Both the position numbers and the translations under genes were made by a program. Below are positions 35,679-44,877 of a stretch of DNA of 64,000 nucleotides, piece after piece; position 1 is the first letter of the stretch; every line of letters starts with the position of its first letter. The stretch lies in contig CAZUHQ010000004.1 of NCBI GenBank assembly GCA_964620605.1, positions 20,767-84,766 of the forward strand, in the 5' to 3' direction. The notes under the pieces are model-generated. The model was not told the DNA's origin. It saw nothing but the letters and a program-made list of their open reading frames with translations, and did not search any database. This DNA is from Thalassotalea_E sp964620605 (GTDB taxonomy: Bacteria; Pseudomonadota; Gammaproteobacteria; Enterobacterales; Alteromonadaceae).

Positions 35679-36080
35679 TTAAAATAATCTCCATGAAGTG
35701 CGGGCACGCGCGCTCTTTTTATAGACCCAGGCCATTTTCAGCTCTTTTTGTGCCAAAATTTCTGAGCCATATTGGGCTTTTAAATAAAAAACCACGTTCT
35801 GATTGGCACTCATTTCCTGTTCAAATTTTCCCGACAGGCTGTTTTGCCAACACAAGAGCGGCGCTTGCTGCTGACTGGAAAACAGGCAGTAATTACCACT
35901 TTGCTTAGTTTGCCAATTCAAGCTGATATCAACATAGCATTTTTCGCCCTGATGCACAGAAATACACTGGTTCGGTTGGATTTCTAAAATGCTGTCTTGG
36001 GCATTACAAGTATTTGACAGCAGAACTAATGCAACAAAAGCCTCGACAGTGAACAATACGAGTTTTTTAATAGAATACAT
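35679..36080 (-). CDS. DUF3019 family periplasmic protein
   Basis: 133 residues from the ATG at 36080 (MYSIKKLVLFTVEAF), preceded by GGGAG. It has a signal peptide ending near CNA-QD, and its roughly 110-residue mature part has four cysteines (QCISVHQGEKCYVD, NYCLF, LLCW) that could form two disulfides. DUF3019 proteins are found in marine gammaproteobacteria next to MipA/OmpV-like proteins and RstAB-type systems, as here. The molecular function is unknown; an envelope partner or sensor accessory is possible. Confidence 0.82.
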   Translation of the reverse strand: MYSIKKLVLFTVEAFVALVLLSNTCNAQDSILEIQPNQCISVHQGEKCYVDISLNWQTKQSGNYCLFSSQQQAPLLCWQNSLSGKFEQEMSANQNVVFYLKAQYGSEILAQKELKMAWVYKKSARARTSWRLF

Positions 36081-36093
36081 TTTATCGCTCCCA

Positions 36094-36936
36094 TTAAAAA
36101 ACATAGCTAACTAGCACACCAAACTCAGTAATGCCCTCGGCACGACCATCAAGGTTGGCCGCAACTTGCATTACCGGGTTATCTGTTATGCTGTCTGGTA
36201 AGTCGGTATATCTGGCATACGCTTCAAACAGGATATTTTCCGATATCGGGTAGCTGGCACCAAGCTGAGTGATCAGGTTAATACCGCTGTCTGCCTGATA
36301 ATGCTTAAAACCTAGACCTTCAATCGCTTCAGAAGTCGAATAATAATAATCCAGCATATCTTTCGAGCGATATTCCGCCCCGACAGAAGCGTAAATTTCC
36401 CAGTTTTTGATCAGCCAGGACTGTGACCCCCACATCGAGGCATATAACGCGCCGTCATATTCATCACTGAATGAGTATGGGGCAAGTGTTGCCTGAAACG
36501 TCGTGCGGTCAAAGCCACCAACCGCTCTTACGCCCAACATGTTGGTGGATTTTTTCACTTCCCTAAGATGAGGTGAATCTTTACCACCAAATTCATAAAT
36601 ATTTTCACCATGACCACGTACGGTTAATAAATCAAAACTCCAGTGCTGGCTATTCCAAAAATTAAAGCCAAAATTAATGCCCTGATCCAGTTCGTTAGCG
36701 CCGTGAGATGCTTCAATAAAAAAGCCTGGTTTTAGCTGATAACGGCCGCTGAGAAACAATGAAGCGCCAGCTTCCTTTTTGTGATAAGGGGAAGTTTCCG
36801 ATTTATAGCCGTAGCCTACTTTTAAATAGCCACTCAGCCATTCGTCGTCTTCAGCCGTTACTTCATTTGCCAGTGCTGGGATTAAACCAGCCAGTAAATA
36901 GCAGCCAAGCACGCCATATTTTATTTGTTGTTTCAA
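36094..36936 (-). CDS. MipA/OmpV family outer-membrane protein
   Basis: About 280 residues. I place the start at the TTG at 36936, because GGAG lies seven bases upstream and the product opens with a clean signal peptide (MKQQIKYGVLGCYLLAGLIP, cleavage after ALA). Longer starts at 36954 and 37005 are possible. The mature chain is beta-rich with alternating hydrophobic strands and ends in a C-terminal aromatic (VLVSYVF), as outer-membrane barrels do. It is the first gene of mipA-DUF3019-response regulator-kinase and is probably the regulated output. Confidence 0.8.
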   Translation of the reverse strand: MKQQIKYGVLGCYLLAGLIPALANEVTAEDDEWLSGYLKVGYGYKSETSPYHKKEAGASLFLSGRYQLKPGFFIEASHGANELDQGINFGFNFWNSQHWSFDLLTVRGHGENIYEFGGKDSPHLREVKKSTNMLGVRAVGGFDRTTFQATLAPYSFSDEYDGALYASMWGSQSWLIKNWEIYASVGAEYRSKDMLDYYYSTSEAIEGLGFKHYQADSGINLITQLGASYPISENILFEAYARYTDLPDSITDNPVMQVAANLDGRAEGITEFGVLVSYVF

Positions 36937-37239
36937 GGTTATGCTCCAATCCATCTGTTGTTCGCTGACAAGAATAACGCTTGCATCACGGCCAGGCTGT
37001 ACCATGAATTATCTAAATGTATCACTTTGTATCTGTCGTTCTGTCTTATTGTTATTATCGGCCGCCGAGTGTAGCAGAAACATTTTCACTTAGCTAAGCC
37101 CCAACTAATCAGGCACTTAAGCGCATGTTGAAATACTAATCACCACACTGGAAAATCACTTTAATCCATCTATGCTTAAAATTATCAGTTCACTGGCCTA
37201 TATTTAGTGCCAGTGCTTTCTAGAGTATTAGGGACGATA

Positions 37240-37641
37240 ATGAATAACGATCTAACCCATACCAGCCAACAAGCCGTTACCGCCATCATGAATAAAAACG
37301 TTATCACCGTCAGTGTTGATGACAGTATTTTGGATACCGAGAAACTTTTAACCGAGCATAAGCTGTCATTTCTACCCGTTATGGACATCAACAACCAGTG
37401 TTTTAGCATAATTAGTGACTGTGACTTTGTTAAATTTCATCATCATCAGGGAGACAGTAAACTAGCGTATATCTGGGAAATCTGCTCCCATTCAGTTATC
37501 CAAATTCCCGCAAGCACTAATATAGAGCAAGCAGCCAAAATAATGTTCGACAACAAAGTACATCATTTAGTGATATGCGAAAATAAAGCCATTATAGGTA
37601 TAACATCTAACATTGATTTATTGAGATATTTTACGAATTGA
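37240..37641 (+). CDS. CBS-pair domain protein
   Basis: 133 residues from the ATG at 37240 (MNNDLTHTSQQAVTAIMNKN), with AGGGA upstream. Two CBS motifs cover the chain: NVITVSVDDSILDTEKLLTE, then SVIQIPASTNIEQAAKIMFD ending in GITSNIDLLRYFTN. It resembles the CBS protein at 31.6 kb in architecture. It is 77 bp upstream of the PAS-GGDEF-EAL gene on the same strand and may be co-transcribed with it, which would suggest a ligand-sensing link to cyclic di-GMP control (inference). Confidence 0.82.
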   Translation: MNNDLTHTSQQAVTAIMNKNVITVSVDDSILDTEKLLTEHKLSFLPVMDINNQCFSIISDCDFVKFHHHQGDSKLAYIWEICSHSVIQIPASTNIEQAAKIMFDNKVHHLVICENKAIIGITSNIDLLRYFTN

Positions 37642-37718
37642 CGTTAAAGCACTTGCTACATGTTAAGCAAGTACCGCCAGGAACTTAGTTTTCCTTTCTA
37701 GCATGGAGAAAAACCTTA

Positions 37719-39800
37719 GTGCAACTTGAACAAACAGAATATCAATTATTGACTGAATTATGTACAGATGGACTGTGCGTAATATCAACCAACGGAAAAA
37801 TTCTCGAAGTAAATGATACCTTTTGTCATCTTTTCGGTTATCAAAAGCAAGAGTTAATCAATCACAGCTTCAATTCTTTGGGTATTAGCATTGATATTAA
37901 TACGATTCTTCACTGTACTTCGCCATGTACAGCATGTCATCAAGTTCATACGCAATTAATAGATAAAAATGGCAAAAAATCTTCGTTAACTTATAAAGTT
38001 CAATATGAAGCTAAATATGAGCACATTTTTATCATTATTTCTCCTAATGCTAATAAACAGGGCAGTTATACTAGTACCAGCATAGTAGAAAAAATATTTA
38101 ACAACTCAACGGAAGCAATTGTAGTCACAGATCACAAAGGCGTGATCATTCTAACCAATGCAAAATTTAGTCAAATAACAGGTTATTCATCTGAAGAAGC
38201 CATAGGTAACACACCAGCAATGTTAAAATCGGGTCGCCATAACAGGCGATTTTACAAAAATTTTTGGCGAAAACTCTACACGAATGGCAATTGGTCGGGG
38301 GAGATCTGGAATAAACGTAAGAACGGCAACATTTATCCTGAGTGGTTAAATATCTCCAGCATCAAAAAAGAAAATGGAGAAATCAGCTACTTTATTGCTC
38401 AGTTCTCTGATATTTCTGCCATTAAAAAATCCGAAAGTATGCAGCGCTTTTACGCCTATCATGACCCGCTGACATTGCTGCCGAATCGTCGTTTACTGTT
38501 TGACAGGTTGGAACAATTACAAGTACCCGAAAACTCTCCGGGTTTTGCTGTGCTCTTTTGTGACCTTGACCGTTTCAAATCAATCAACGATACCTTAGGC
38601 CACCATGTGGGTGACGAAGTGCTGAAAGTAGTGGCATCAAAATTTAGAGCAGCCTTAAGAGATACCGATACCATAGCACGCAGTGGTGGTGACGAATTTA
38701 TCGTAGTTGTAGAGGGCCAACAAGAAATTCAGCACATAGAACAAATCGCTACCCACATATTGGATCAGTTCAATGGCCCGATGAAAACCAAGTTTGGCGA
38801 ATTCTTTATTTCTGTCAGTATCGGTATCAGCAAGTTCCCGTGCGATTCTAGAGACATACGAGAACTCATTTCCTTTGCCGATATTGCCATGTATCAGATA
38901 AAAAAAACCGGTGGCGACAATTTTGCTATCTTTGACTCAAAACAGAAACAACACATACTTCATCAAATTGAACTTGAGAATACCATACATAAAGCAATTG
39001 AAAATAATGAGTTGAGTGTTTGGTATCAGCCACAAGTCAGTGCGAAAACCAATCAAGTCTACGGAGTAGAGTGCCTATTGCGCTGGCAACATTCTGAGCA
39101 TGGTTTTATTTCTCCTGAACTCTTTATCCCTATTGCCGAGCGCAATGGTCTAATCAAAGAACTGGGAGAATTTGTTTTAACCACCGCCTGCCACCAACTG
39201 AGACAATGGCGGATAAACAATATTTTTACCGGTCTTATCGCGATTAACGTCTCGCCACGGCAATTCGATCGCGATAATTTAATTGGGCAAGTTAAAAAAA
39301 TTTTAATGGAAACCTCTGTGCCAGCCCATTGTATCGAGCTCGAAGTCACAGAATCTATATTTGCAAAAGAAGATAACTTTCATATCTCAATTTTGGAAGA
39401 GTTGCGTAATTTGGGAGTAAAAATTGCCATCGATGATTTTGGTACCGGCTATTCCTCATTAGCGAGGCTAAAACAGCTGCCGATCGATAATCTAAAAATC
39501 GACAAAAGCTTTATCGATAACCTCAGCACATGCGAAAAAGACTTATCCGTGGTCAATGCCTTGTGTTTATTGAGTCGCTCCTTTGATATCGATATCATAG
39601 CTGAAGGAGTCGAACACCCGCATCAAGCAGCACTGCTTCAAAAATTAGGCTGCTTTAACCATCAAGGCTATTTATATGGCAAACCAATGCCCGCTGAGCA
39701 ATTTGAACAATGGATCACCAACTTTAGTTTACCACTCTCCACCTGTTCATCCCAGCTGTCGGCAATAACAACCACAACCAACTTAAAAGATACCGTATGA
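37719..39800 (+). CDS. PAS-PAS-GGDEF-EAL cyclic di-GMP enzyme
   Basis: 693 residues from a GTG at 37719 with GGAG upstream. PAS1 is at about 5-110, PAS2 at 120-240, GGDEF at 245-405 and EAL at 415-670. The cyclase motif GGDEF is at 323-327, with an intact RxxD inhibitory site (RDTD, 314-317). The EAL signature reads ECL (E451), but the metal and catalytic residues look complete: N510, E542, D572-D573 and K593, and the EGVE and QGYLYGKP segments. It may therefore be bifunctional. PAS1 contains three close cysteines (C66, C70, C73) including CTACH. No membrane span is seen. Confidence 0.92.
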   Translation: MQLEQTEYQLLTELCTDGLCVISTNGKILEVNDTFCHLFGYQKQELINHSFNSLGISIDINTILHCTSPCTACHQVHTQLIDKNGKKSSLTYKVQYEAKYEHIFIIISPNANKQGSYTSTSIVEKIFNNSTEAIVVTDHKGVIILTNAKFSQITGYSSEEAIGNTPAMLKSGRHNRRFYKNFWRKLYTNGNWSGEIWNKRKNGNIYPEWLNISSIKKENGEISYFIAQFSDISAIKKSESMQRFYAYHDPLTLLPNRRLLFDRLEQLQVPENSPGFAVLFCDLDRFKSINDTLGHHVGDEVLKVVASKFRAALRDTDTIARSGGDEFIVVVEGQQEIQHIEQIATHILDQFNGPMKTKFGEFFISVSIGISKFPCDSRDIRELISFADIAMYQIKKTGGDNFAIFDSKQKQHILHQIELENTIHKAIENNELSVWYQPQVSAKTNQVYGVECLLRWQHSEHGFISPELFIPIAERNGLIKELGEFVLTTACHQLRQWRINNIFTGLIAINVSPRQFDRDNLIGQVKKILMETSVPAHCIELEVTESIFAKEDNFHISILEELRNLGVKIAIDDFGTGYSSLARLKQLPIDNLKIDKSFIDNLSTCEKDLSVVNALCLLSRSFDIDIIAEGVEHPHQAALLQKLGCFNHQGYLYGKPMPAEQFEQWITNFSLPLSTCSSQLSAITTTTNLKDTV

Positions 39801-39953
39801 GCCCCTATATCACCTGGCACAAGTGTAACTGCGGATGATGACTAATCATCAACAGTTTTTCACTTAACTAACCAGTGTTATTTTCTTTACCCTTTACCTA
39901 AAAATCTCCTACAATAACGCCAATATTTTGCAGACAAAACTAAAGGCTCTTCA

Positions 39954-41633
39954 ATGGCTCAACCATTACCAGACAAATTTATTATGTCGATGCACCGCGT
40001 CAGCAAAGTGGTGCCTCCAAAACGGACAATATTAAAAGACATTTCACTGTCGTTTTTTCCAGGCGCAAAAATCGGTGTCTTAGGTTTAAACGGCGCCGGT
40101 AAGTCTACCCTGTTAAGAATCATGGCAGGCGTTGATACCGAATTTGAAGGGGAAGCAAAAGCGTTAGCCGGTACTAATATTGGTTATTTGCCACAAGAAC
40201 CGCAACTGGACGAAAACAAAACCGTGCGAGAAGTGGTAGAAGAAGCCGTTGCGGAGGTGAAAAATGCCATGGCGCGACTGGATCAGGTTTATGCGGAGTA
40301 TGCTGAGCCAGATGCTGACTTTGATGCGTTGGCAAAAGAGCAAGGCGAGCTGGAAAACATCATCAACGCGCAAGACGGCCATAATATCGAGAATATTCTT
40401 GAGCGCGCAGCCGATGCCCTTCGTTTACCGGACTGGCAGCAAAAAATAGCGGTGTTATCTGGTGGTGAACGTCGCCGGGTGGCATTATGCCGTTTATTAC
40501 TCTCTAAACCGGATATGCTGTTACTGGACGAACCAACTAACCATTTGGATGCAGAATCTGTCGCCTGGTTAGAGCGCTTCTTACACGATTATAGCGGCAC
40601 CGTGGTTGCCATTACCCACGACCGTTATTTCCTAGATAATGTTGCCGGCTGGATTTTAGAACTTGACCGCGGTCATGGCATTCCTTGGGAAGGCAATTAT
40701 TCTTCCTGGCTTGAGCAAAAAGATGCGCGGCTTGAACAAGAAAAACGTAGCGAAAACGCGCTACAAAAAACCATTAAGCACGAGCTTGAATGGGTGCGTT
40801 CAAATCCAAAAGGTCGCCAGGCAAAAAGCAAAGCCCGGATGGCACGTTTTGAAGAGCTTAACAGCCAGGAACATCAAAAACGTAACGAGACTAACGAGCT
40901 TTATATTCCGCCCGGGCCTCGCCTTGGCGACAAGGTATTGGAAGTTAATAACTTAACCAAATCCTTTGGCGATCGAGTACTCATCGACAATCTTAGCTTT
41001 AGCATTCCTAAAGGAGCGATCGTCGGTATTATCGGTGCCAATGGTGCTGGTAAATCAACCCTGTTTAAAATGTTATCGGGAGCAGAACAACCCGATTCTG
41101 GTAGCGTTGAACTTGGCGATACCGTCAAACTGGCGAGTGTTGATCAGTTCCGCGACGATATGAACGATAAAAATACCGTCTATCAAGAAATCTCCGAAGG
41201 CCAAGATATTCTCACTATCGGTAACTACGAAACGCCAAGCCGTGCCTATTGTTCGCGCTTTAATTTCAAGGGTAACGATCAGCAAAAGTTCATCGGCGAG
41301 CTCTCAGGAGGTGAACGCAACCGAGTGCATTTAGCCAAGCTGGTAAAAACCGGTGGCAATTTGTTACTACTGGATGAGCCAACCAATGATTTAGACGTTG
41401 AAACCCTGCGCGCACTGGAAGAAGCCTTACTGGAATTCCCTGGCTGTGCCATGGTGATCTCCCATGACCGCTGGTTCCTGGATCGCATCGCTACCCATAT
41501 TCTCGATTATCGTGATGAAGGTCAGGTTAATTTCTATGAAGGTAACTTTAGTGATTACGAACAGTGGCTGAAGAAAACTTTAGGCGCAGCTGCAATAGAA
41601 CCCCACAGGATCAAGTATAAAAAAATCGGTTAG
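39954..41633 (+). CDS. ettA: Energy-dependent translational throttle protein EttA (ABC-F)
   Basis: 559 residues with two ABC domains. Walker A motifs are GLNGAGKSTLL and GANGAGKSTLF, signatures LSGGERRRVALCR and LSGGERNRVHLAK, and the Walker B segments LLLDEPTNHLD and LLLDEPTNDLD. A charged linker joins the domains. There is no membrane domain. EttA binds the ribosomal E site and gates entry into elongation according to the ATP/ADP ratio. It is monocistronic with a strong terminator. Confidence 0.97.
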   Translation: MAQPLPDKFIMSMHRVSKVVPPKRTILKDISLSFFPGAKIGVLGLNGAGKSTLLRIMAGVDTEFEGEAKALAGTNIGYLPQEPQLDENKTVREVVEEAVAEVKNAMARLDQVYAEYAEPDADFDALAKEQGELENIINAQDGHNIENILERAADALRLPDWQQKIAVLSGGERRRVALCRLLLSKPDMLLLDEPTNHLDAESVAWLERFLHDYSGTVVAITHDRYFLDNVAGWILELDRGHGIPWEGNYSSWLEQKDARLEQEKRSENALQKTIKHELEWVRSNPKGRQAKSKARMARFEELNSQEHQKRNETNELYIPPGPRLGDKVLEVNNLTKSFGDRVLIDNLSFSIPKGAIVGIIGANGAGKSTLFKMLSGAEQPDSGSVELGDTVKLASVDQFRDDMNDKNTVYQEISEGQDILTIGNYETPSRAYCSRFNFKGNDQQKFIGELSGGERNRVHLAKLVKTGGNLLLLDEPTNDLDVETLRALEEALLEFPGCAMVISHDRWFLDRIATHILDYRDEGQVNFYEGNFSDYEQWLKKTLGAAAIEPHRIKYKKIG

Positions 41634-41677
41634 CCTAACGAAGTAAAATTCAGTTAAGTTACTAGTAATTAAAGAAT

Positions 41678-41716
41678 AAAAAGCACCTTAATAAATATTT
41701 AAGGTGCTTTTTTTTT
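41678..41716 (+). terminator. ettA terminator
   Basis: 14-bp arms (41678-41691 and 41699-41712) with a 7-base loop and an extended T-tract, 45 bp after ettA. Confidence 0.9.
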
Positions 41717-41764
41717 AAATCCAGCTATGCTAAGGGTATCTATTCAACAATTGTACGAAAGTAA

Positions 41765-42124
41765 ATGGAAAATAGACGACAGTTCACCAGGATATTATTT
41801 TCAATTGATGCCCAGTTGGAAATAGATGAGCAAAGCTATCCGATCAATATTCACGACATTTCACTCAACGGTGCACTGATCAGTTCGCCGGAAAAAGTCG
41901 ATAATATTCTTCATAAACTTGGGGTGTTACGATTTAACCTGGCGGGAGCTGAAACTGAAGTTTGCATGCATATTGCCGTTGTCCACGTAGAACCAGATGA
42001 AATCGGCCTGCAATGTAATGCCATAGATATCGACAGTGTAACCCATTTACGCCGCCTGGTTGAGTTAAATTTAGGTGACGAAAGTCAATTAAATAAGGAG
42101 TTATCACAACTCTCGCGCAATTAA
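41765..42124 (+). CDS. PilZ domain protein
   Basis: A 119-residue single PilZ domain. The cyclic di-GMP-binding motif is seen as RRQFTR (RxxxR) near the N-terminus and DISLNGA (D/NxSxxG) about 28 residues later. Such proteins are cyclic di-GMP receptors. The partner is unknown. It is upstream of a GcvR-like gene on the same strand, 42 bp away, and close to a GGDEF-EAL gene. Confidence 0.9.
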   Translation: MENRRQFTRILFSIDAQLEIDEQSYPINIHDISLNGALISSPEKVDNILHKLGVLRFNLAGAETEVCMHIAVVHVEPDEIGLQCNAIDIDSVTHLRRLVELNLGDESQLNKELSQLSRN

Positions 42125-42166
42125 TCCGTTTTCATTTAATTTTTCACTTAAGCATAAGGACGATTT

Positions 42167-42664
42167 ATGAATCACCTGATCATCTCTTTTATTAGTCCAG
42201 ATCGTCCAGGACTAGTTGATACCCTGGCAAATATCATTAATCAACATCAAGGTAACTGGCAAACCAGTAGCCTGCATTACTTATCCGGTTACTTTTCCGG
42301 CGTAGTTGAAATTGCTGTTGCTTCACAGCAAAGCAAAGCCTTAATCGATAAACTACAAAGTATTCCAGGCTTTAAATGTTTAATAGAAGTTACCGATGCC
42401 GCTCCAAAAGCAAATGATAACAATATAATTCTCGAATTAACCGCCAATGATCGCACTGGCATAGTGCAGGAAATTTCCTCGGTAATTCACCATCAAGGTG
42501 GCAACCTGCTCAAACTGGTGAGTTCACAGAGCAGTGCGCCACACTCAGGACAAACCTTATTTAAAGCTAAAGCGACAATTGCCGTTACTCAACAAAGTAT
42601 TGATAGCTTAATAGATGCGCTGGAGGATTTAGCCGACGATTTAATGGTCGACATTGCTCGCTAA
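42167..42664 (+). CDS. GcvR-like tandem ACT domain protein
   Basis: 165 residues with two ACT domains, starting LIISFISPDRPGLVDTLANI and repeating with ILELTANDRTGIVQEISSVI. This architecture is that of the glycine-cleavage repressor GcvR and relatives, which bind an amino acid and act through protein contacts rather than DNA. No gcv genes are in the window, so the pathway is not shown. Confidence 0.8.
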   Translation: MNHLIISFISPDRPGLVDTLANIINQHQGNWQTSSLHYLSGYFSGVVEIAVASQQSKALIDKLQSIPGFKCLIEVTDAAPKANDNNIILELTANDRTGIVQEISSVIHHQGGNLLKLVSSQSSAPHSGQTLFKAKATIAVTQQSIDSLIDALEDLADDLMVDIAR

Positions 42665-42759
42665 CGCTTTGAGTTGTTACGGTAAGTAACAAAAGTGTAA
42701 CACGTCAAACCTATACTGCTCCTTTTTTAAAATCTCACTAAAATCGGAACAGTATAGCC

Positions 42760-44877
42760 ATGATACATGACGCAGATATGAAATTTGATAAAGAACTCAG
42801 TTGGTTATCATTTAATGAAAGGGTGTTACAAGAAGCCGCAGACTCAAGTGTCCCCTTATTAGAACGCATCCGCTTTCTTGGTATTTACTCTTCCAATTTA
42901 GACGAGTTTTTCCGGGTCAGAGTCGGTGGCATCCGCCGCCGCGCCATGGTAGAGGCAGAGCAGGAAAATGCGAAAGACAAGTGGGAGACCCTGCACCAAG
43001 AAATCTCCGCTAAAGTCAGCACACTAACGGAAAAATTTAAACGAGTTGCCGATGACATATTTCAGCAACTGGCGAAGGAAAATATCATTACTATTTTTGA
43101 TGATAACAACAACAGCCAGTTCAACCTGCACTTGAGTGAAAGGCAACTGCAATGGCTAGAGCAATACTTTGATAACAGGGTGATCCGTCATATCACACCG
43201 ATCATCATCCATTCAAAAACCCAGTTAGCAAATTGTATTGACGACGATGGCATCTACTTTTTAGTCGCCCTGCACCATCAAAAAGATGTCCACTATGCGT
43301 TAGTAGAAATTCCAAGGGAAGATACTAAACGTTTTGTCGTGTTGCCAACGGTTAACGGCGACAAAATCAAATACATAGTAATGCTCGACGATGTCGTACA
43401 GTATTTTATCCATAAGTTATTTGACGGAGTAATTCCATTTAACAAAATTGATGCCTATTCGATGAAACTAACCCGGGATGCGGAATATAACCTCACTGAT
43501 GATCTCGATGAAAGCCGGTTAGATCAAATGTCCAAGGGCTTAAAGCAACGATTAAAAGCCGATATGGTGCGCCTGGTACATGACCGCAATATGCCAAAAT
43601 ATATGACCAGTTACTTAAGAAAAACCCTGAAGATCAAACATGACGACGACTTGGCAGCGGGGGTCAGGTATCGACATTTTAAAGACTTTGTTAAATTTCC
43701 CAACCTCGGGCAGGAAAATTTAGAAAACCCAGAACTCCCAGCATTAGACAGCAGCAGATTCTCCGCTTTCCCCTCAGTATTTGACGCTATCTCCGAGCAG
43801 GATATTATACTCTATTACCCGTACCATAAGTTTCGCCATTTTACCGAATTTGTTCGTCAGGCATCTTATGATCCCCTGGTGCGGCATATCAAAATCAACA
43901 TCTACCGGGTCGCCAAACATTCACGGATTATTCACTCACTAATTGAAGCGGTAAAAAATGGCAAAAAAGTCACGGTAGTGGTGGAATTAAGGGCGCGTTT
44001 TGATGAACAAGCCAACATCGAATGGGCTAAATTAATGAAAGATGCCGGCATCGAAATAGAATTTGGCATTGAAACCTTAAAAATTCATTCAAAGCTCTGT
44101 TTAGTGTCGCGCCTAGAAGACGATAAAATTGTCCGCTATGCCCACTTGGGCACAGGTAACTTCCACGAAGGCAACGCCCGTGTCTATACCGACTTTGCTC
44201 TGTTTACCAAACACAAGGAAATTTGCCAGGAAGCTGATAATGTTTTCTCTTTTATTTCACACAGTTATAAGCGCTTTCGCTTCAATCATTTAATCGTCTC
44301 GCCGTTAACTTCAAGACGCCGTTTATACCAGCAGATCGATAATGAAATACAAAATGCCAAAGATAACAAAAAGGCAGAGATAGTATTAAAACTCAATAAC
44401 CTGGTCGATTCAGGCTTAATAAATAAACTCTATGCCGCCAGCAAAGCTAGGGTAAAGATCAATATCATAGTACGCGGTATGTGCTCACTGATCCCTGGTA
44501 TCAAAGGCAAAAGCGATAATATTAAAATTATTTCTATCGTCGATCGCTTCCTTGAGCATCCAAGAGTTATGTTGTTTCATAGCCAGGGCGAGCAACAGCT
44601 GTTTATCACCTCAGGCGACTGGATGGAGCGTAATATCGACCACAGAGTAGAAGTTGCCTGCCCAATTTACGATCAAACACTCAAGCAAAGGATCATTGAT
44701 ATTTTGAACCTGCATTTTCAAGATAATGTTAAAGCCAGGATCATTAACCAAAACCAGGATAACCACTATGTAGACGCGGCGTCACAAGCACCAGTGCGTT
44801 CACAAATTGCAATTTATGATTATTTAACTGAGCAAGAAGCACTCGATGAGCGGCGGATAACTAAGAGCAATGAATGA
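42760..44877 (+). CDS. ppk: Polyphosphate kinase 1
   Basis: 705 residues. PPK1 reversibly makes polyphosphate from ATP. The N-terminal helical domain opens FDKELSWLSFNERVLQEAAD. The phospholipase-D-like catalytic domains contain LKIHSKLCLVSR, with the autophosphorylated histidine, and HLGTGNFHEGNARVYTDFALF. The gene overlaps ppx by four bases (ATGA), giving a synthesis/degradation operon. A Met six codons downstream is an alternative start. I see only a poor PhoB-like match upstream. Confidence 0.97.
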   Translation: MIHDADMKFDKELSWLSFNERVLQEAADSSVPLLERIRFLGIYSSNLDEFFRVRVGGIRRRAMVEAEQENAKDKWETLHQEISAKVSTLTEKFKRVADDIFQQLAKENIITIFDDNNNSQFNLHLSERQLQWLEQYFDNRVIRHITPIIIHSKTQLANCIDDDGIYFLVALHHQKDVHYALVEIPREDTKRFVVLPTVNGDKIKYIVMLDDVVQYFIHKLFDGVIPFNKIDAYSMKLTRDAEYNLTDDLDESRLDQMSKGLKQRLKADMVRLVHDRNMPKYMTSYLRKTLKIKHDDDLAAGVRYRHFKDFVKFPNLGQENLENPELPALDSSRFSAFPSVFDAISEQDIILYYPYHKFRHFTEFVRQASYDPLVRHIKINIYRVAKHSRIIHSLIEAVKNGKKVTVVVELRARFDEQANIEWAKLMKDAGIEIEFGIETLKIHSKLCLVSRLEDDKIVRYAHLGTGNFHEGNARVYTDFALFTKHKEICQEADNVFSFISHSYKRFRFNHLIVSPLTSRRRLYQQIDNEIQNAKDNKKAEIVLKLNNLVDSGLINKLYAASKARVKINIIVRGMCSLIPGIKGKSDNIKIISIVDRFLEHPRVMLFHSQGEQQLFITSGDWMERNIDHRVEVACPIYDQTLKQRIIDILNLHFQDNVKARIINQNQDNHYVDAASQAPVRSQIAIYDYLTEQEALDERRITKSNE

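Noticed and set aside
39836..39862. Terminator after the GGDEF-EAL gene
   Set aside because: The stem is only 6 bp and AT-rich and the T-run is offset; too weak to call.
42680..42720. PhoB box upstream of ppk
   Set aside because: GTAACAAAAGTGTAACAC resembles a Pho site loosely, but the half-sites are out of register and only about half the positions match.
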